DNA of 57,259 bases from Deltaproteobacteria bacterium (lineage in GTDB: Bacteria > Myxococcota_A > Polyangia > JAAYKL01): the NCBI GenBank assembly GCA_016935665.1, contig JAFGQN010000071.1:1-57259 (forward strand). The letters are read 5' to 3'. The translations under genes and the position numbers were made by a program. Of this stretch, positions 46,120 through 54,516 are shown one piece after another. Under the pieces are notes generated by a model. The model searched no databases, was not told where the DNA came from, and saw nothing but the letters and a program-made list of their open reading frames with translations. Positions within the stretch are counted from its first letter, which is position 1. Every line of letters begins with the position of its first letter.

Positions 46120-46372
46120 GCTGCTTCCTTTCTATATCGTTGACCCAATGACATCCGGGGAACACGAAGAATCCACTGTAATGAGTCCTGTGGTTGTGCT
46201 GGACAACAACTGGCGCATCGGGATCTCCCTTTTTCAAGGGAGACAATATCTAAAACATCTGCTCATATTTATAATATGGATTTGGGGTTTTTCATGTTTT
46301 ATTTTATGCAACATTATAAATTGCGACTCCCCGACAACATTCAGAATTGTTGAGTGATATTTGCCATCACAC
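46120..46372. other. Intergenic region with a strong hairpin
   Basis: TCTCCCTT/AAGGGAGA (46224-46243) form an 8-bp stem with a 4-base loop, about 105 bases upstream of the DUF4388 start and not followed by a T-run on the minus strand. It may shape the DUF4388 leader. I see nothing else. Confidence 0.5.
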
Positions 46373-46558
46373 TCAGTGGCAGGATGGGTAGTCGATGCCT
46401 GTATATCCAGGATCGGCGACATTCTGGTTCTGCAGGTTGTAGCCACTCACGCGTAATACCGTTTCCCTGTCTTCGATAAATTGGATGCCTATCGACGATT
46501 CCGAGTGATGATGGCAGGCTGTCGTTCCATCATAAAAATGAAATATATTGAATGAATG
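46373..46558 (-). pseudogene. 3' fragment of an unknown gene
   Basis: A 61-codon minus-strand frame with strong coding character (IFHFYDGTTACHHHSESSIG, ETVLRVSGYNLQNQN, PGYTGIDYPSCH) ends at 46373-46375. It has no start codon: in frame, TGA stops lie at 46559-46561 and again at 46574-46576. It sits just past a terminator for the permease gene. The four His/Cys-rich residues (ACHHH) and the terminal Cys recall a secreted metal-binding domain. It looks like the retained tail of a deleted gene; I do not recognise the family. Confidence 0.5.
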
Positions 46559-46575
46559 TCAAAAAAAAGCGGATC

Positions 46576-46597
46576 AAAAAAAGACAGGGCGCCCTGT
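46576..46597 (-). terminator. Intrinsic terminator after TauE/SafE (46707-47522)
   Basis: On the minus strand the palindrome ACAGGGCGCCCTGT (46584-46597) is followed by CTTTTTTT, about 110 bases past the permease stop. On the plus strand only TTTT follows, so it is mostly one-way. Confidence 0.75.
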
Positions 46598-46706
46598 TTT
46601 CGTTCCGATGGTCATCCCCGTGTCAGTCTTCGTGCTGTGTCGCGCACCTGTCCCGTTCCTTTAGTCCGTATTCCTCCGCGGTAAAGACGCTCCGCTACAT
46701 TTGCGA

Positions 46707-47522
46707 TTAAAAGAGAATGAATTTTACAGACATCAACACCACCGACACGGCCAGACCAATGCGAATGATTTTCTCGCCTTTTTTCAGGGTCCATTTGATG
46801 GTTATCCAGGACCCAATCGCGTTTCCGACACACAGGATTGCCGCATATATCCAATTGATTTTTCCGCTCCAGACAAATATCCCCATTGAGGGGATAATGT
46901 ATATCAGCACCACAAACACCCGGTGCATGTTAATGCGCATCAGGCTCATGTTGCCCAGATGCCGCAATACACCATAAATCAGGATCCCCACGCCCACCTG
47001 TACGACACCTCCGTAAAAGCCCACCAGTATCATCGCCGGGTATATCCACCGCCTCCTGCCGGATTCCTGCGGATTATCCTGGACACGTTTGGGCAAAAAC
47101 ATGCTTCCAACAATGAGAATCATCACAATAGCGAGTATTTTTTCATAAAGATCTCCTGAAATGCGAACCGAAAAAATCGCGCCGGCGATGCCACCCGGCG
47201 CGGTCCATAAACCCAGTTTCAGGCTCTGCTTTATGTCGGTAACCTTTTCACTTTTATACGCTGCCGCTCCGGTGGCGGTACTAATCAGCACTCCCACCCG
47301 ATTGGTGGCATTGGCGACTACCGGGTCCACGCCGAAAAGAATCATCAATCCCAAAACCAGCATGGAACCGCCGCCGGCCAGCATATTTACAAAACTGGCC
47401 ACAACGCCGGTCACAAACAGTCCCATCATAAAAAAAATCTCCGTCACACCGTCCGGTACGACGCGCCACAATGTTTCCATAACGGACATCAGCACGTGAA
47501 TGACAACAATGATAGTCTCCAT
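46707..47522 (-). CDS. Second TauE/SafE family permease, MarR-linked
   Basis: The 271-residue protein has ~8 membrane helices with the family repeats VASFVNMLAGGGSMLVLGLM and VGFYGGVVQVGVGILIYGVL and the inter-helix ANATNRVGV. The start ATG 47520-47522 has AGAGGAGG upstream (an earlier ATG at 47549 lacks one). A MarR regulator gene lies directly upstream, and an operator-like site (47559-47579) sits just before the gene. The arrangement suggests induction by an organosulfonate or similar anion that the permease moves. The substrate is unknown. A terminator follows. Confidence 0.87.
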   Translation of the reverse strand: METIIVVIHVLMSVMETLWRVVPDGVTEIFFMMGLFVTGVVASFVNMLAGGGSMLVLGLMILFGVDPVVANATNRVGVLISTATGAAAYKSEKVTDIKQSLKLGLWTAPGGIAGAIFSVRISGDLYEKILAIVMILIVGSMFLPKRVQDNPQESGRRRWIYPAMILVGFYGGVVQVGVGILIYGVLRHLGNMSLMRINMHRVFVVLIYIIPSMGIFVWSGKINWIYAAILCVGNAIGSWITIKWTLKKGEKIIRIGLAVSVVLMSVKFILF

Positions 47523-47558
47523 CTGGTCCTCCTCTGGCATCGCATACAAATGCTATCG

Positions 47559-47579
47559 TTTAGTTACTATACGCTTTAA
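47559..47579. promoter_or_regulatory. MarR operator-like site before the permease
   Basis: The 21-base site reads TTTAGT, two bases, C, TATAC, three bases and TTAA. It agrees at 16 of 21 positions with the site in front of marR (48048-48068, minus strand). It lies 37-57 bases before the permease ATG, where a repressor could block transcription. Confidence 0.5.
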
Positions 47580-47589
47580 GCAAAAAAAT

Positions 47590-48045
47590 TTATTCGTTTC
47601 GATTATCCAAAAAGAATTCGTATCGGTTTAAGAAGTCCCGAATTATCAATACATCGTTACCTTTCAGACTTTCAAGGTATTCATTGAAACCACCGTCTAC
47701 TTTTCGGTGCCAGACCTGATGTGCCCTGAGAACCCGCTTTCCTTCCGAACTCAGATACAGCAGTGTCCGGGACGCGTTGACAGGATCGGGGAATTTCTGC
47801 ACCAGTTTCTTGCTCTCCAGCTTTTTCAACGTCTGGGAAACAGCACCCTTGGTGATTTGCATGATTCCGGCAATTCGGGTAACACTCATCCCCTCGTTTT
47901 GTCCCAGAATTTCAACAAGATACATCTCCGCGTGTTGCATCAGAATTCCTGTGCCGTATTCATGGGGCGCTTTTTCCAGCTCGCTTTTTTTACGGGCGAT
48001 GCGTCTTAATTGTTCTATAATTTGAGTACTGGTATCGTTGCTCAT
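47590..48045 (-). CDS. MarR family transcriptional regulator
   Basis: The 151-residue protein has a winged helix-turn-helix: MSVTRIAGIMQITKGAVSQT (recognition helix), then LKKLESKKLVQKFPDPVNAS with the wing loop. The N- and C-terminal helices would dimerise. MarR proteins repress their own gene and neighbours until a small anion or aromatic binds. Palindromic sites precede both its own start and the permease gene, so it is probably an autorepressor of this two-gene unit. Its start (48043-48045) lies two bases from the operator, with only a weak ribosome-binding site. Confidence 0.88.
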   Translation of the reverse strand: MSNDTSTQIIEQLRRIARKKSELEKAPHEYGTGILMQHAEMYLVEILGQNEGMSVTRIAGIMQITKGAVSQTLKKLESKKLVQKFPDPVNASRTLLYLSSEGKRVLRAHQVWHRKVDGGFNEYLESLKGNDVLIIRDFLNRYEFFLDNRNE

Positions 48046-48047
48046 TA

Positions 48048-48068
48048 TTAGACTGTATACTTACTAAA
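48048..48068. promoter_or_regulatory. MarR operator-like site before marR
   Basis: On the minus strand the site reads TTTAGT, two bases, G, TATAC, three bases and CTAA: an imperfect palindrome around GTATAC. It lies directly upstream of the marR ATG and 85-105 bases from the divergent expansin-like gene, so it could also affect that gene. Confidence 0.5.
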
Positions 48069-48152
48069 CACATTGGTCAAGTTAAAAACAGTTTATTCCT
48101 GCGCTGGCGATCGATGCTGTCCAGTGGTCAACAGGAAGAAAGGAATCCGCGA

Positions 48153-49409
48153 TTGAATCGGTTTTTAATACTCGTGTTCATTTTGGGAATGCTTCTGTTT
48201 TCGGGGTGTCGGAATGACGGCGATGATGGCAGTGCTGATGCGGGAGTGTCGTATTACCAGGGTGAGCCGCTGCCGGTGGATGGCACATGTACCAGCGTCC
48301 GGCTGACCGCCTATGAAGCAGGCGATAGCGGCTGGTGTGAGTGGCGCGCCAGTCATGACTTTTTACCGCAGTTCGTTCGAGATGGTATGCACACTGCTAT
48401 TGCACAGCCATGGAACAATGGATCGTTCGAAGGCGACGAGGGAGAGGCGTGTGGTGAATGCTGGGAGATCAATACGGTGAATGCCACCGGTATTGTGATG
48501 GTGAACAATCTGTGCCCCATCGAGGGAAACCCGCTGTGTTCGGGTGGGCATTTTCATTTTGATTTGTCAACGGAAGCGGCGGCAACGCTTGGCGGAGGCG
48601 GACTCGATGAAGCCAGTGCCCGGCGGGTCCCGTGTCCTGTGGAGGGGAGCATTTATGTCCAGGTCAACGATGCCAATGAGTGGGGATATCTTAGATTTGC
48701 CCCAATGAATCACCGCGTGCCTGTACGACGTGTGGATGTGGCGGCATCGCCAGATGGCCCGTGGGTTGCGGTGGAGCGCAGCGGGGGCGCCATGCATGTA
48801 AAAAACGGACCCACACCGGATGAGGGAGATGGAATATATTTCAGACTGACCAGCACGCTGGCAGAGCAGGTAGTGTCCACCAGGCCAGTGCCGTATCTGT
48901 CCGCCAAAGGAAGTGCCCATGAGCTGGGGATTCAGTTCACACAGATATATGAACCGGCGGAATGTGCGTACCAGCCGCCCGGCGATGTCTATATCGACCG
49001 CTTCGGTGGTATCGAAGGGGTGGTGTGGCAGCCCAATCCATGGGGAGACAATTCCGAAGTTAAGGAAACGGGAAGCGGATGTCGCAACGGCAGTGCGTCG
49101 TGCCTTCAGGTTCAGCTTGATACATGGGGCGGTGCGCATTTTTATTATCGACAGGCGTTTCCGGCATCGGCGTTTACTACCGCATCACTTTGGGTGAACG
49201 CCGCCGCCGACATGCAACTCACCGTGGCGCCATCCAACGATGGAGAGCGTTGTACGGAACAGCGGGTGGCGTTGACCGGCGGGCAGTGGACCGAAGTGAC
49301 GTTTGAACTGGCCACCGCCTGCACCGGTTTTGCGCAATTAAACGGCATCACCATCGCCGGCAGCAATACACCCACATCCATGACGCTGGATGATATTCGT
49401 TTTGAATAA
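48153..49409 (+). CDS. Expansin-like secreted lipoprotein
   Basis: The 418-residue protein starts at TTG 48153 (AAAGGA eight bases upstream; an ATG at 48114 has no ribosome-binding site) with a signal ending LFSGC. Residues ~45-165 form a double-psi beta-barrel: SVRLTAYEAGDSGWCEWRA, EACGECWEINTVNATGIVMV, NNLCPIEGNPLCSGGHFHFD with the conserved Asp, and LSTEAAATLGG. A second beta-sandwich domain (~170-260) follows, giving the two-domain expansin/EXLX1 plan. The rest resembles a carbohydrate-binding module (PPGDVYIDRFGG, YYRQAFPASAFTTASLW). Expansins loosen cellulose or peptidoglycan without hydrolysis. Confidence 0.82.
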   Translation: MNRFLILVFILGMLLFSGCRNDGDDGSADAGVSYYQGEPLPVDGTCTSVRLTAYEAGDSGWCEWRASHDFLPQFVRDGMHTAIAQPWNNGSFEGDEGEACGECWEINTVNATGIVMVNNLCPIEGNPLCSGGHFHFDLSTEAAATLGGGGLDEASARRVPCPVEGSIYVQVNDANEWGYLRFAPMNHRVPVRRVDVAASPDGPWVAVERSGGAMHVKNGPTPDEGDGIYFRLTSTLAEQVVSTRPVPYLSAKGSAHELGIQFTQIYEPAECAYQPPGDVYIDRFGGIEGVVWQPNPWGDNSEVKETGSGCRNGSASCLQVQLDTWGGAHFYYRQAFPASAFTTASLWVNAAADMQLTVAPSNDGERCTEQRVALTGGQWTEVTFELATACTGFAQLNGITIAGSNTPTSMTLDDIRFE

Positions 49410-49456
49410 TGGGTTTGTTTATCTCACTGAAACAACAGTATTTAAAATGGCCGGCG

Positions 49457-51097
49457 TTATGGCAGAATCTGGAAGATGGTGGCGTTGCCGCTCACCTCAT
49501 TGGCCACTGCTAAAAGCGGCGTTCCGGTGGGGCTTTGGTCTGCCGAAATAAATACGATGCCTTCGGGGGCCAGGTCGCCGGCCTCGCCTTTTTTGGGGTC
49601 TCCTTTAAAATCGCGATGGTTTACATAGGTGACAAAGCTGGGGCTCCAGGGAATGGAAACATCGTAAACGATCACGCCGCCCACGCGCTCCAGTGTAATG
49701 AATGCATACAGTGCGCCATCAATGTTGCCCACCACCACACCCTCCGGTTCGGGGCCTTTGTCATCGCTGCGTTTGTCGGCATCATTGTCGTCGTTGTTGG
49801 CGTTAAAACCGTGGGGCGCCAACTCGGCGGTAAGCAGTTCAAACTCCGCGCCACTGTCAAACACCTGACGTCCATGGGTATCCCAGATAGAGAAGGAGCG
49901 GGCGCCATATGCATAAATCTGACTGTAGACCTCGTCGCCGTTTTCATCGACAAACTTGCCAAAAGGCGGCGACGTGGTGGTTTTCAGACGGCCCAGATTG
50001 CCCTTTTTCTGCAAATCGGGCCAGTAATTCTCATACACATCGAGCAGGTTCAAATCATTCACGCGGGCCTCTTCGGAATAGGCCACAATTTCTTCCACAA
50101 TGGGCTTTCCGTCATCATCGAGTTCGCCGGTTTCCTCCTTGTAAATATAGTCGCGGGCGTCCCCTTCGTTGGCGGTAATCAGCCAGGTGCGGCCCCACGA
50201 TTGAAACGATGCAATGCCATCGGGCTGGTACATGCCGAGCACCGGCCAGTTTTGAATATTGATTTCATCGTCTTTATCGCTGGCATCCATTTCATTTCCT
50301 GGCAGCCAGTGCGCCTTGTAGCCCAGCGGCACAAGGCGGGTTACTTTGGCGCTGTGCAAATCCACAACGGCCATTGCGTTGTTTTCCTGCAGGGTGACCC
50401 ACGCGGTACGCGAGTCCTGGGAGATGGTTAAATACTCCGGTTCCAAATCCTGCGCCACCGAAGCACCGGGCCCGTATATCCGAATCCCGCGACGTTTAAG
50501 CAGAGACTCAAATCGATTGAACCTTTTAAAATCCGCGGTGCGCACTTTCAAATTGCCCAGTTTGATAATCGAAATCGATCCTTCCGGATCCACGGTGTAC
50601 CGGTTGTTGGGCTCCCCTTCGTTGAGCACCACAAGGCTTTTGCCATCGGGCGTGAATTTGACGGCGTCCGGCAATGGGCCCACCGGAATGGCTTTTGGGC
50701 ATGCCGCTCCTGGATAATCCAGATGCACCAGCACCACAGTACCATTGTCGGTCACTTCATGGGCGCGAACCGTGATGGCCAACAGACCGTTTTTTAAATC
50801 CAGGTTGGTGGGCTCCAAACCGTACGGCGTTACATCCACTTCCCACACCAGTTCGGGTGCAGCGGGGTCGGCAATGCTTACAATGTGAACGCTTTGGGTG
50901 GCGCGATTGGTAATGGCTACCAACTGTGTCGCGGCATCGTACCCAATCGCTTCGGCGCCCCCTTCATCAAACCAGTCGGCAATGGGCGCATCGGGATACG
51001 ATCCCACCACTTCCATTGTCAGCGCGGCACATACGCTGGAACCGATAAACAACCCTGTGAATGCAAGGGCGGCAAAAATAGATTTCTGATGCATCAT
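49457..51097 (-). CDS. Choice-of-anchor I family secreted protein
   Basis: The 546-residue protein has a signal peptide (FAALAFTGLFIGSSVCA) and the choice-of-anchor I propeller: GGAEAIGYDAATQLVAITNR, GPLPDAVKFTPDGKSLVVLN, GEPNN, DLEPEYLTISQDSRTAWVTL and EGVVVGNIDGALYAFITLER. The family is a large secreted beta-propeller set, sometimes called alkaline-phosphatase-like, of unknown activity. ATGATG offers two starts; AGGAGG precedes. It is followed by an expansin-like gene convergent at its 3' end, so the two are independent. Confidence 0.83.
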   Translation of the reverse strand: MMHQKSIFAALAFTGLFIGSSVCAALTMEVVGSYPDAPIADWFDEGGAEAIGYDAATQLVAITNRATQSVHIVSIADPAAPELVWEVDVTPYGLEPTNLDLKNGLLAITVRAHEVTDNGTVVLVHLDYPGAACPKAIPVGPLPDAVKFTPDGKSLVVLNEGEPNNRYTVDPEGSISIIKLGNLKVRTADFKRFNRFESLLKRRGIRIYGPGASVAQDLEPEYLTISQDSRTAWVTLQENNAMAVVDLHSAKVTRLVPLGYKAHWLPGNEMDASDKDDEINIQNWPVLGMYQPDGIASFQSWGRTWLITANEGDARDYIYKEETGELDDDGKPIVEEIVAYSEEARVNDLNLLDVYENYWPDLQKKGNLGRLKTTTSPPFGKFVDENGDEVYSQIYAYGARSFSIWDTHGRQVFDSGAEFELLTAELAPHGFNANNDDNDADKRSDDKGPEPEGVVVGNIDGALYAFITLERVGGVIVYDVSIPWSPSFVTYVNHRDFKGDPKKGEAGDLAPEGIVFISADQSPTGTPLLAVANEVSGNATIFQILP

Positions 51098-51311
51098 TCT
51101 TCCTCCTGTTGGTGTTTTTCGTGGAAAAAAGACTACGACGTAATTGGTGTTGTGGCAACATCAATCGGGTTTGTATTTAGAGGAGGGATTGATTTCCATT
51201 GTTTTTGTCTGCGGCAAAGACGGCCGGGGTTTGTATGCCAACCCCAGCGCCAAATCCAGGGCGTCGCATGCAACGCCCCTGCTGTTTTTCGCACCACGCT
51301 GCCACCACGGT

Positions 51312-51638
51312 TCAGTCGTCGCCGCTTTCAACCGCAACGCATTTTTTATCCTCGCATATTGCAGCAAGCGACGGACAGCTGTTGTCACAGCTCCCGTCAT
51401 ATTCCAGAACCAGTCGCGTCGCAAGCAATCGGATGCGTGCCTCCTCGTCAACATTGACAGCCACACCACACGGCAGGGGACATTGAGGTGTAATGAGAAC
51501 ACAATCAGCCGTGCTCTCGCAGTCATTTGCGGCCGCAACTTCTGTTTGGAATTCTTCCTGCACTTCCTCTTCGGTGCGAAAATCAATACAGGACATCAAT
51601 CCCAGGCAAATAAACATTACAAATACGTGTGTTTTCAT
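51312..51638 (-). CDS. Small Cys-rich lipoprotein
   Basis: The 108-residue protein has a signal peptide ending LMSC after MKTHVFVMFICLG, then a Cys-rich domain (NDCESTADCVLITPQCPLPC and YDGSCDNSCPSLAAICEDKK) that ends with CVAVESGDD. This eight-Cys, Kunitz-inhibitor-like arrangement is common in Myxococcota lipoproteins of unknown function. It lies 214 bases upstream of the propeller gene, same strand, with GGAAGGAAATG before the ATG. Confidence 0.75.
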   Translation of the reverse strand: MKTHVFVMFICLGLMSCIDFRTEEEVQEEFQTEVAAANDCESTADCVLITPQCPLPCGVAVNVDEEARIRLLATRLVLEYDGSCDNSCPSLAAICEDKKCVAVESGDD

Positions 51639-51690
51639 GTCATTTCCTTCCTGCTGGTTGTCCCGCAGCCGGTGGTGGATGGATTTTCAG

Positions 51691-51845
51691 CTATGCGGGT
51701 ATGCTCTCAGCGGAGTCTGTGTCCGCGATGTCACCAATGGATTTGGACCCTCTGCTGCTCATATAGTCGCTGATGTATTCCTGATATCGGTCGGTGCCTT
51801 CAAACACATACTTCCCATATTCGTTGATTTCGTCCGCGGCCATTT
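51691..51845 (-). pseudogene. Decayed copy of the 3' end of the gene at 56472-57259
   Basis: On the minus strand the frame ends GSKSIGDIADTDSAESIPA and a stop at 51691-51693, closely matching the end of the intact gene (SKSVDSTADDSETTQSIPA). Upstream, YGKYVFEGTDRYQEYISDYM is identical in the two. Similarity stops abruptly at 51845. Only ~50 codons remain and there is no start. The intact gene lies 4.8 kb away in the same orientation, so this is a truncated duplication. Confidence 0.75.
51734..51845. repeat. Direct repeat, copy 1 (with 56517-56629)
   Basis: About 110 bases, nearly identical to 56517-56629, differing mainly at the g/t in attcgttgat versus attctttgat. It covers the 3' part of the tail fragment. 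The flanking sequences are unrelated. Confidence 0.8.
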
Positions 51846-52305
51846 ATTGAACGGTCCACAACTACAAAACAGGTTTATTATGGTGGGCAGTGAAACATGG
51901 GGGCCGGGCGGTGTCAAGGGAGGGATTGGGAAAAGCGGCGCCTTTTGACCGTTTGGAACAAACAGATTGCCACCGGTTGTCCACACACCGTCACCGTTTC
52001 TCCATCCCGGGACCGCCAACCTCCCTGTTCGCACTATCGAGGTGCTGTCCGAATTGACTTTGTCACGACCTCCATAAAAAGTAACGGTGAAACAGTTATC
52101 CGCTCAAAATGACAAGGTCGCCAATTGATGGTTACGCGTCATACCTTTACCATCCAGACTACTTGCCGTTGTCGCCTCCGTTGCCGCCTCGCCGTCGGGT
52201 CGCTGTCTAAATCATAGGGTCTGATGAATCGTCTCACTGGCAACTATTTCTCGAAAAAGCTGTAGCACTATTTTCAAACTCGTAATACTGGTATATAGGG
52301 TTGCC
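51846..52305. other. 460-base intergenic region before the TonB receptor
   Basis: It separates the tail fragment (minus) from the TonB receptor (plus) and must hold the operon promoter. I see no family-like coding frame. A TATATA-like hexamer lies near 52292, without a convincing -35 or a metal-box palindrome. Confidence 0.4.
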
Positions 52306-54501
52306 ATGCAGCCGTTTGATCTTTGTCGCCAATGGATATCGATTCCCGTTTTAAAAATGCGATACATTCCTGTCATTTTGCTTTTTCTGGTATGCCAATG
52401 CTGCCCGGCTATCGGCGTTGCCCAGACGGCAAACGAGTCCGCAAACGAGCGCGTAAACGAGCCCGCAAATGACGCTCATGACGACAATGTGTATACCGAA
52501 GGGACAGTGGACGAGTCCGAATTGCCTTCAGGGTTTGAGGTGGAAGAAATTCAGGAATTTGAAACCACCGTCAAGGATACCACTGTTGCCTCCTCTGCAG
52601 CGTCCACCGTCGTAACCCAGACACAGATTGCGCAGTCCAATGCGACATCCGCTGACCGTTTGCTTCAGCTTGTTCCAGGTGTAGAGATTGTCCAGCACGG
52701 TTCCGAAGGGAAGGGACATCAGATTATGCTAAGGGGGTTTGATGCCGCCCATGGCAGCGATGTGGAAGTGACCCTTGAAGGCGTCTCTCTGAACGAACCA
52801 TCTCAGGTTCATGGTCCGGGCTATGTGGATTTATATGGAATTATACCCGAAGTGGTAAAAAAAATAGATGTCCATATGGGATCCTTTTTACCCTTTCAGG
52901 GGAATTTTGCCACCGGGGGGTCAATGAATTTTGTACTGGGGCTTCCCGAGGATTTTGGACGACTCAAGCTAGGCGCCGGTATTGACAATTATTCCCGATA
53001 TAGATCTTTTGCTGTTTTTTCATTTGGGGACGACCAAAGCTTCGTCGCAGCGGATGTTTTGAATGACAATGGCTTTGCAGCAGGTCGGGAGGCTCAAAGA
53101 GGTACAGCTATTGTCAAACTGAACCATAACTTTGGAAATTACACCGTTCTTTCCGCAATTGTTTCTGCTCAAACTGCCCGGTTCGAAACACCTGGCACTT
53201 TGAAATGGTCAGATGTGGACGATAACGCAGCTGATTTCTATGATGCCCACTCGCCATATGGAGAGGGGCTTTCGGATAGAGTATTCATGCGAACCGGACT
53301 GGAAGTAAAGACTGATGGAACGGTGCTGAATGCTTTCCTCTATGGAATGGTTAGACGCTTTTCTTTAGAGGAAAACTACACTGGACAGCTATACTATCCA
53401 CTTACGGGGGACCGCAAAAGGCAGACCCAAAAAGGAGAAGTTGGCGGCGCTGCTTTTAGACTGCAAAAAAAACTGCATGTCTCAATACCTGTTTCGCTCA
53501 CTGGTGGTCTTGATTTTCGTGTGGATTCATTTCATCAGCGGGAAACCCAGGTAGCGCCAGACGGCGGTGAATGGCGAATTAACCGAAGCAATAAAATTCG
53601 TATTTATCAGTTGGGTACATTTGCGGGTGTAAAAGTATCACCTGTAAAATGGATAACGGTTTTTCCTTCCATACGACTGGACGCGGGATTTTACAATGTG
53701 CTGGATCATCAGACATCGGTGAAAAAAAAGCAGCGCTTTGAGGTTGTATCGCCACGCATCGCCGCATCCTTTCCCTTTAGTCGGATGGTGACCTTCTTTG
53801 CTGATTACGGAAAGGGATTTCGGTTTCCCGAAGCGCGCGCCATCCTGTACTCCCAGGATACGTCCGATGAGGATTTGAAACAGTATAAAGGGGGCCGCCC
53901 GGAGGTTTCAACCTGCAATACGGTGGAAACCGGTCTGGAAACGACGCCGGTTGCATGGCTTGGCATTCGCGCGGCGGGGTTTGCCATTTTTATGGAGAGG
54001 GAAATGGTATTTGATCATGTCAGTAACCTGACTATTGAAATGGACGGTACTAAAAGACTCGGGGCCGAACTCGATATTCGGGTTTCGCCTATCGACGGGG
54101 TGAATATCAATGCCACCACCACTTACGTTCAGGCGCATTTTAATCGTTCGGAGAACCCGGTGCCCAATGTACCGACCTTAATGGGGACTGCGTCTATTAA
54201 AGCCGGACGAAAACGGGGCCTTCATGGCGGCGCGGATTTGTTTTGGATGGGACGGCACAACCTTGCGCACCGCGCCACCATAAAAGGTTATGCCAAAGTC
54301 GGACTTGACGGGGGATATCGATTTAAAAATGTGGATATTACAACCGTAATTGAAAACGTTTTTAATACTCAAATCATGGAAGGAACATATCACTTCGCTT
54401 CCTGGTTCGATACGGACACCCCACGCAGCATGATTCCTGAAATACAATACGTCGCCGGCAATCCATTTACCCTGCGATTGCTGCTGACGGTTTTTCTTTA
54501 A
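52306..54501 (+). CDS. TonB-dependent outer-membrane receptor
   Basis: The 731-residue protein has a signal peptide around MRYIPVILLFLVCQCC with an N-terminal extension, then a linker with repeated NESANERVNEPAND. The plug domain (~90-230) shows ADRLLQLVPGVEIVQ, MLRGFDAAHGSDVEVTLEGV and PEVVKKIDVHMGSFLPFQ with NFATGGSMNFV. The rest is a 22-strand barrel ending TLRLLLTVFL; the last residue is Leu rather than the usual Phe/Trp. It imports a ligand from outside with TonB/ExbBD energy, encoded elsewhere. The start codon could also be the ATG at 52357. Two lipoprotein genes follow at 15 and 12 bases and probably assist it. Confidence 0.87.
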   Translation: MQPFDLCRQWISIPVLKMRYIPVILLFLVCQCCPAIGVAQTANESANERVNEPANDAHDDNVYTEGTVDESELPSGFEVEEIQEFETTVKDTTVASSAASTVVTQTQIAQSNATSADRLLQLVPGVEIVQHGSEGKGHQIMLRGFDAAHGSDVEVTLEGVSLNEPSQVHGPGYVDLYGIIPEVVKKIDVHMGSFLPFQGNFATGGSMNFVLGLPEDFGRLKLGAGIDNYSRYRSFAVFSFGDDQSFVAADVLNDNGFAAGREAQRGTAIVKLNHNFGNYTVLSAIVSAQTARFETPGTLKWSDVDDNAADFYDAHSPYGEGLSDRVFMRTGLEVKTDGTVLNAFLYGMVRRFSLEENYTGQLYYPLTGDRKRQTQKGEVGGAAFRLQKKLHVSIPVSLTGGLDFRVDSFHQRETQVAPDGGEWRINRSNKIRIYQLGTFAGVKVSPVKWITVFPSIRLDAGFYNVLDHQTSVKKKQRFEVVSPRIAASFPFSRMVTFFADYGKGFRFPEARAILYSQDTSDEDLKQYKGGRPEVSTCNTVETGLETTPVAWLGIRAAGFAIFMEREMVFDHVSNLTIEMDGTKRLGAELDIRVSPIDGVNINATTTYVQAHFNRSENPVPNVPTLMGTASIKAGRKRGLHGGADLFWMGRHNLAHRATIKGYAKVGLDGGYRFKNVDITTVIENVFNTQIMEGTYHFASWFDTDTPRSMIPEIQYVAGNPFTLRLLLTVFL

Positions 54502-54516
54502 AGGAAAGGAAAAAAA

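Noticed and set aside
49535-50431. Plus-strand open frame of 298 codons
   Set aside because: It is a shadow of the choice-of-anchor I gene and has no recognisable motif.
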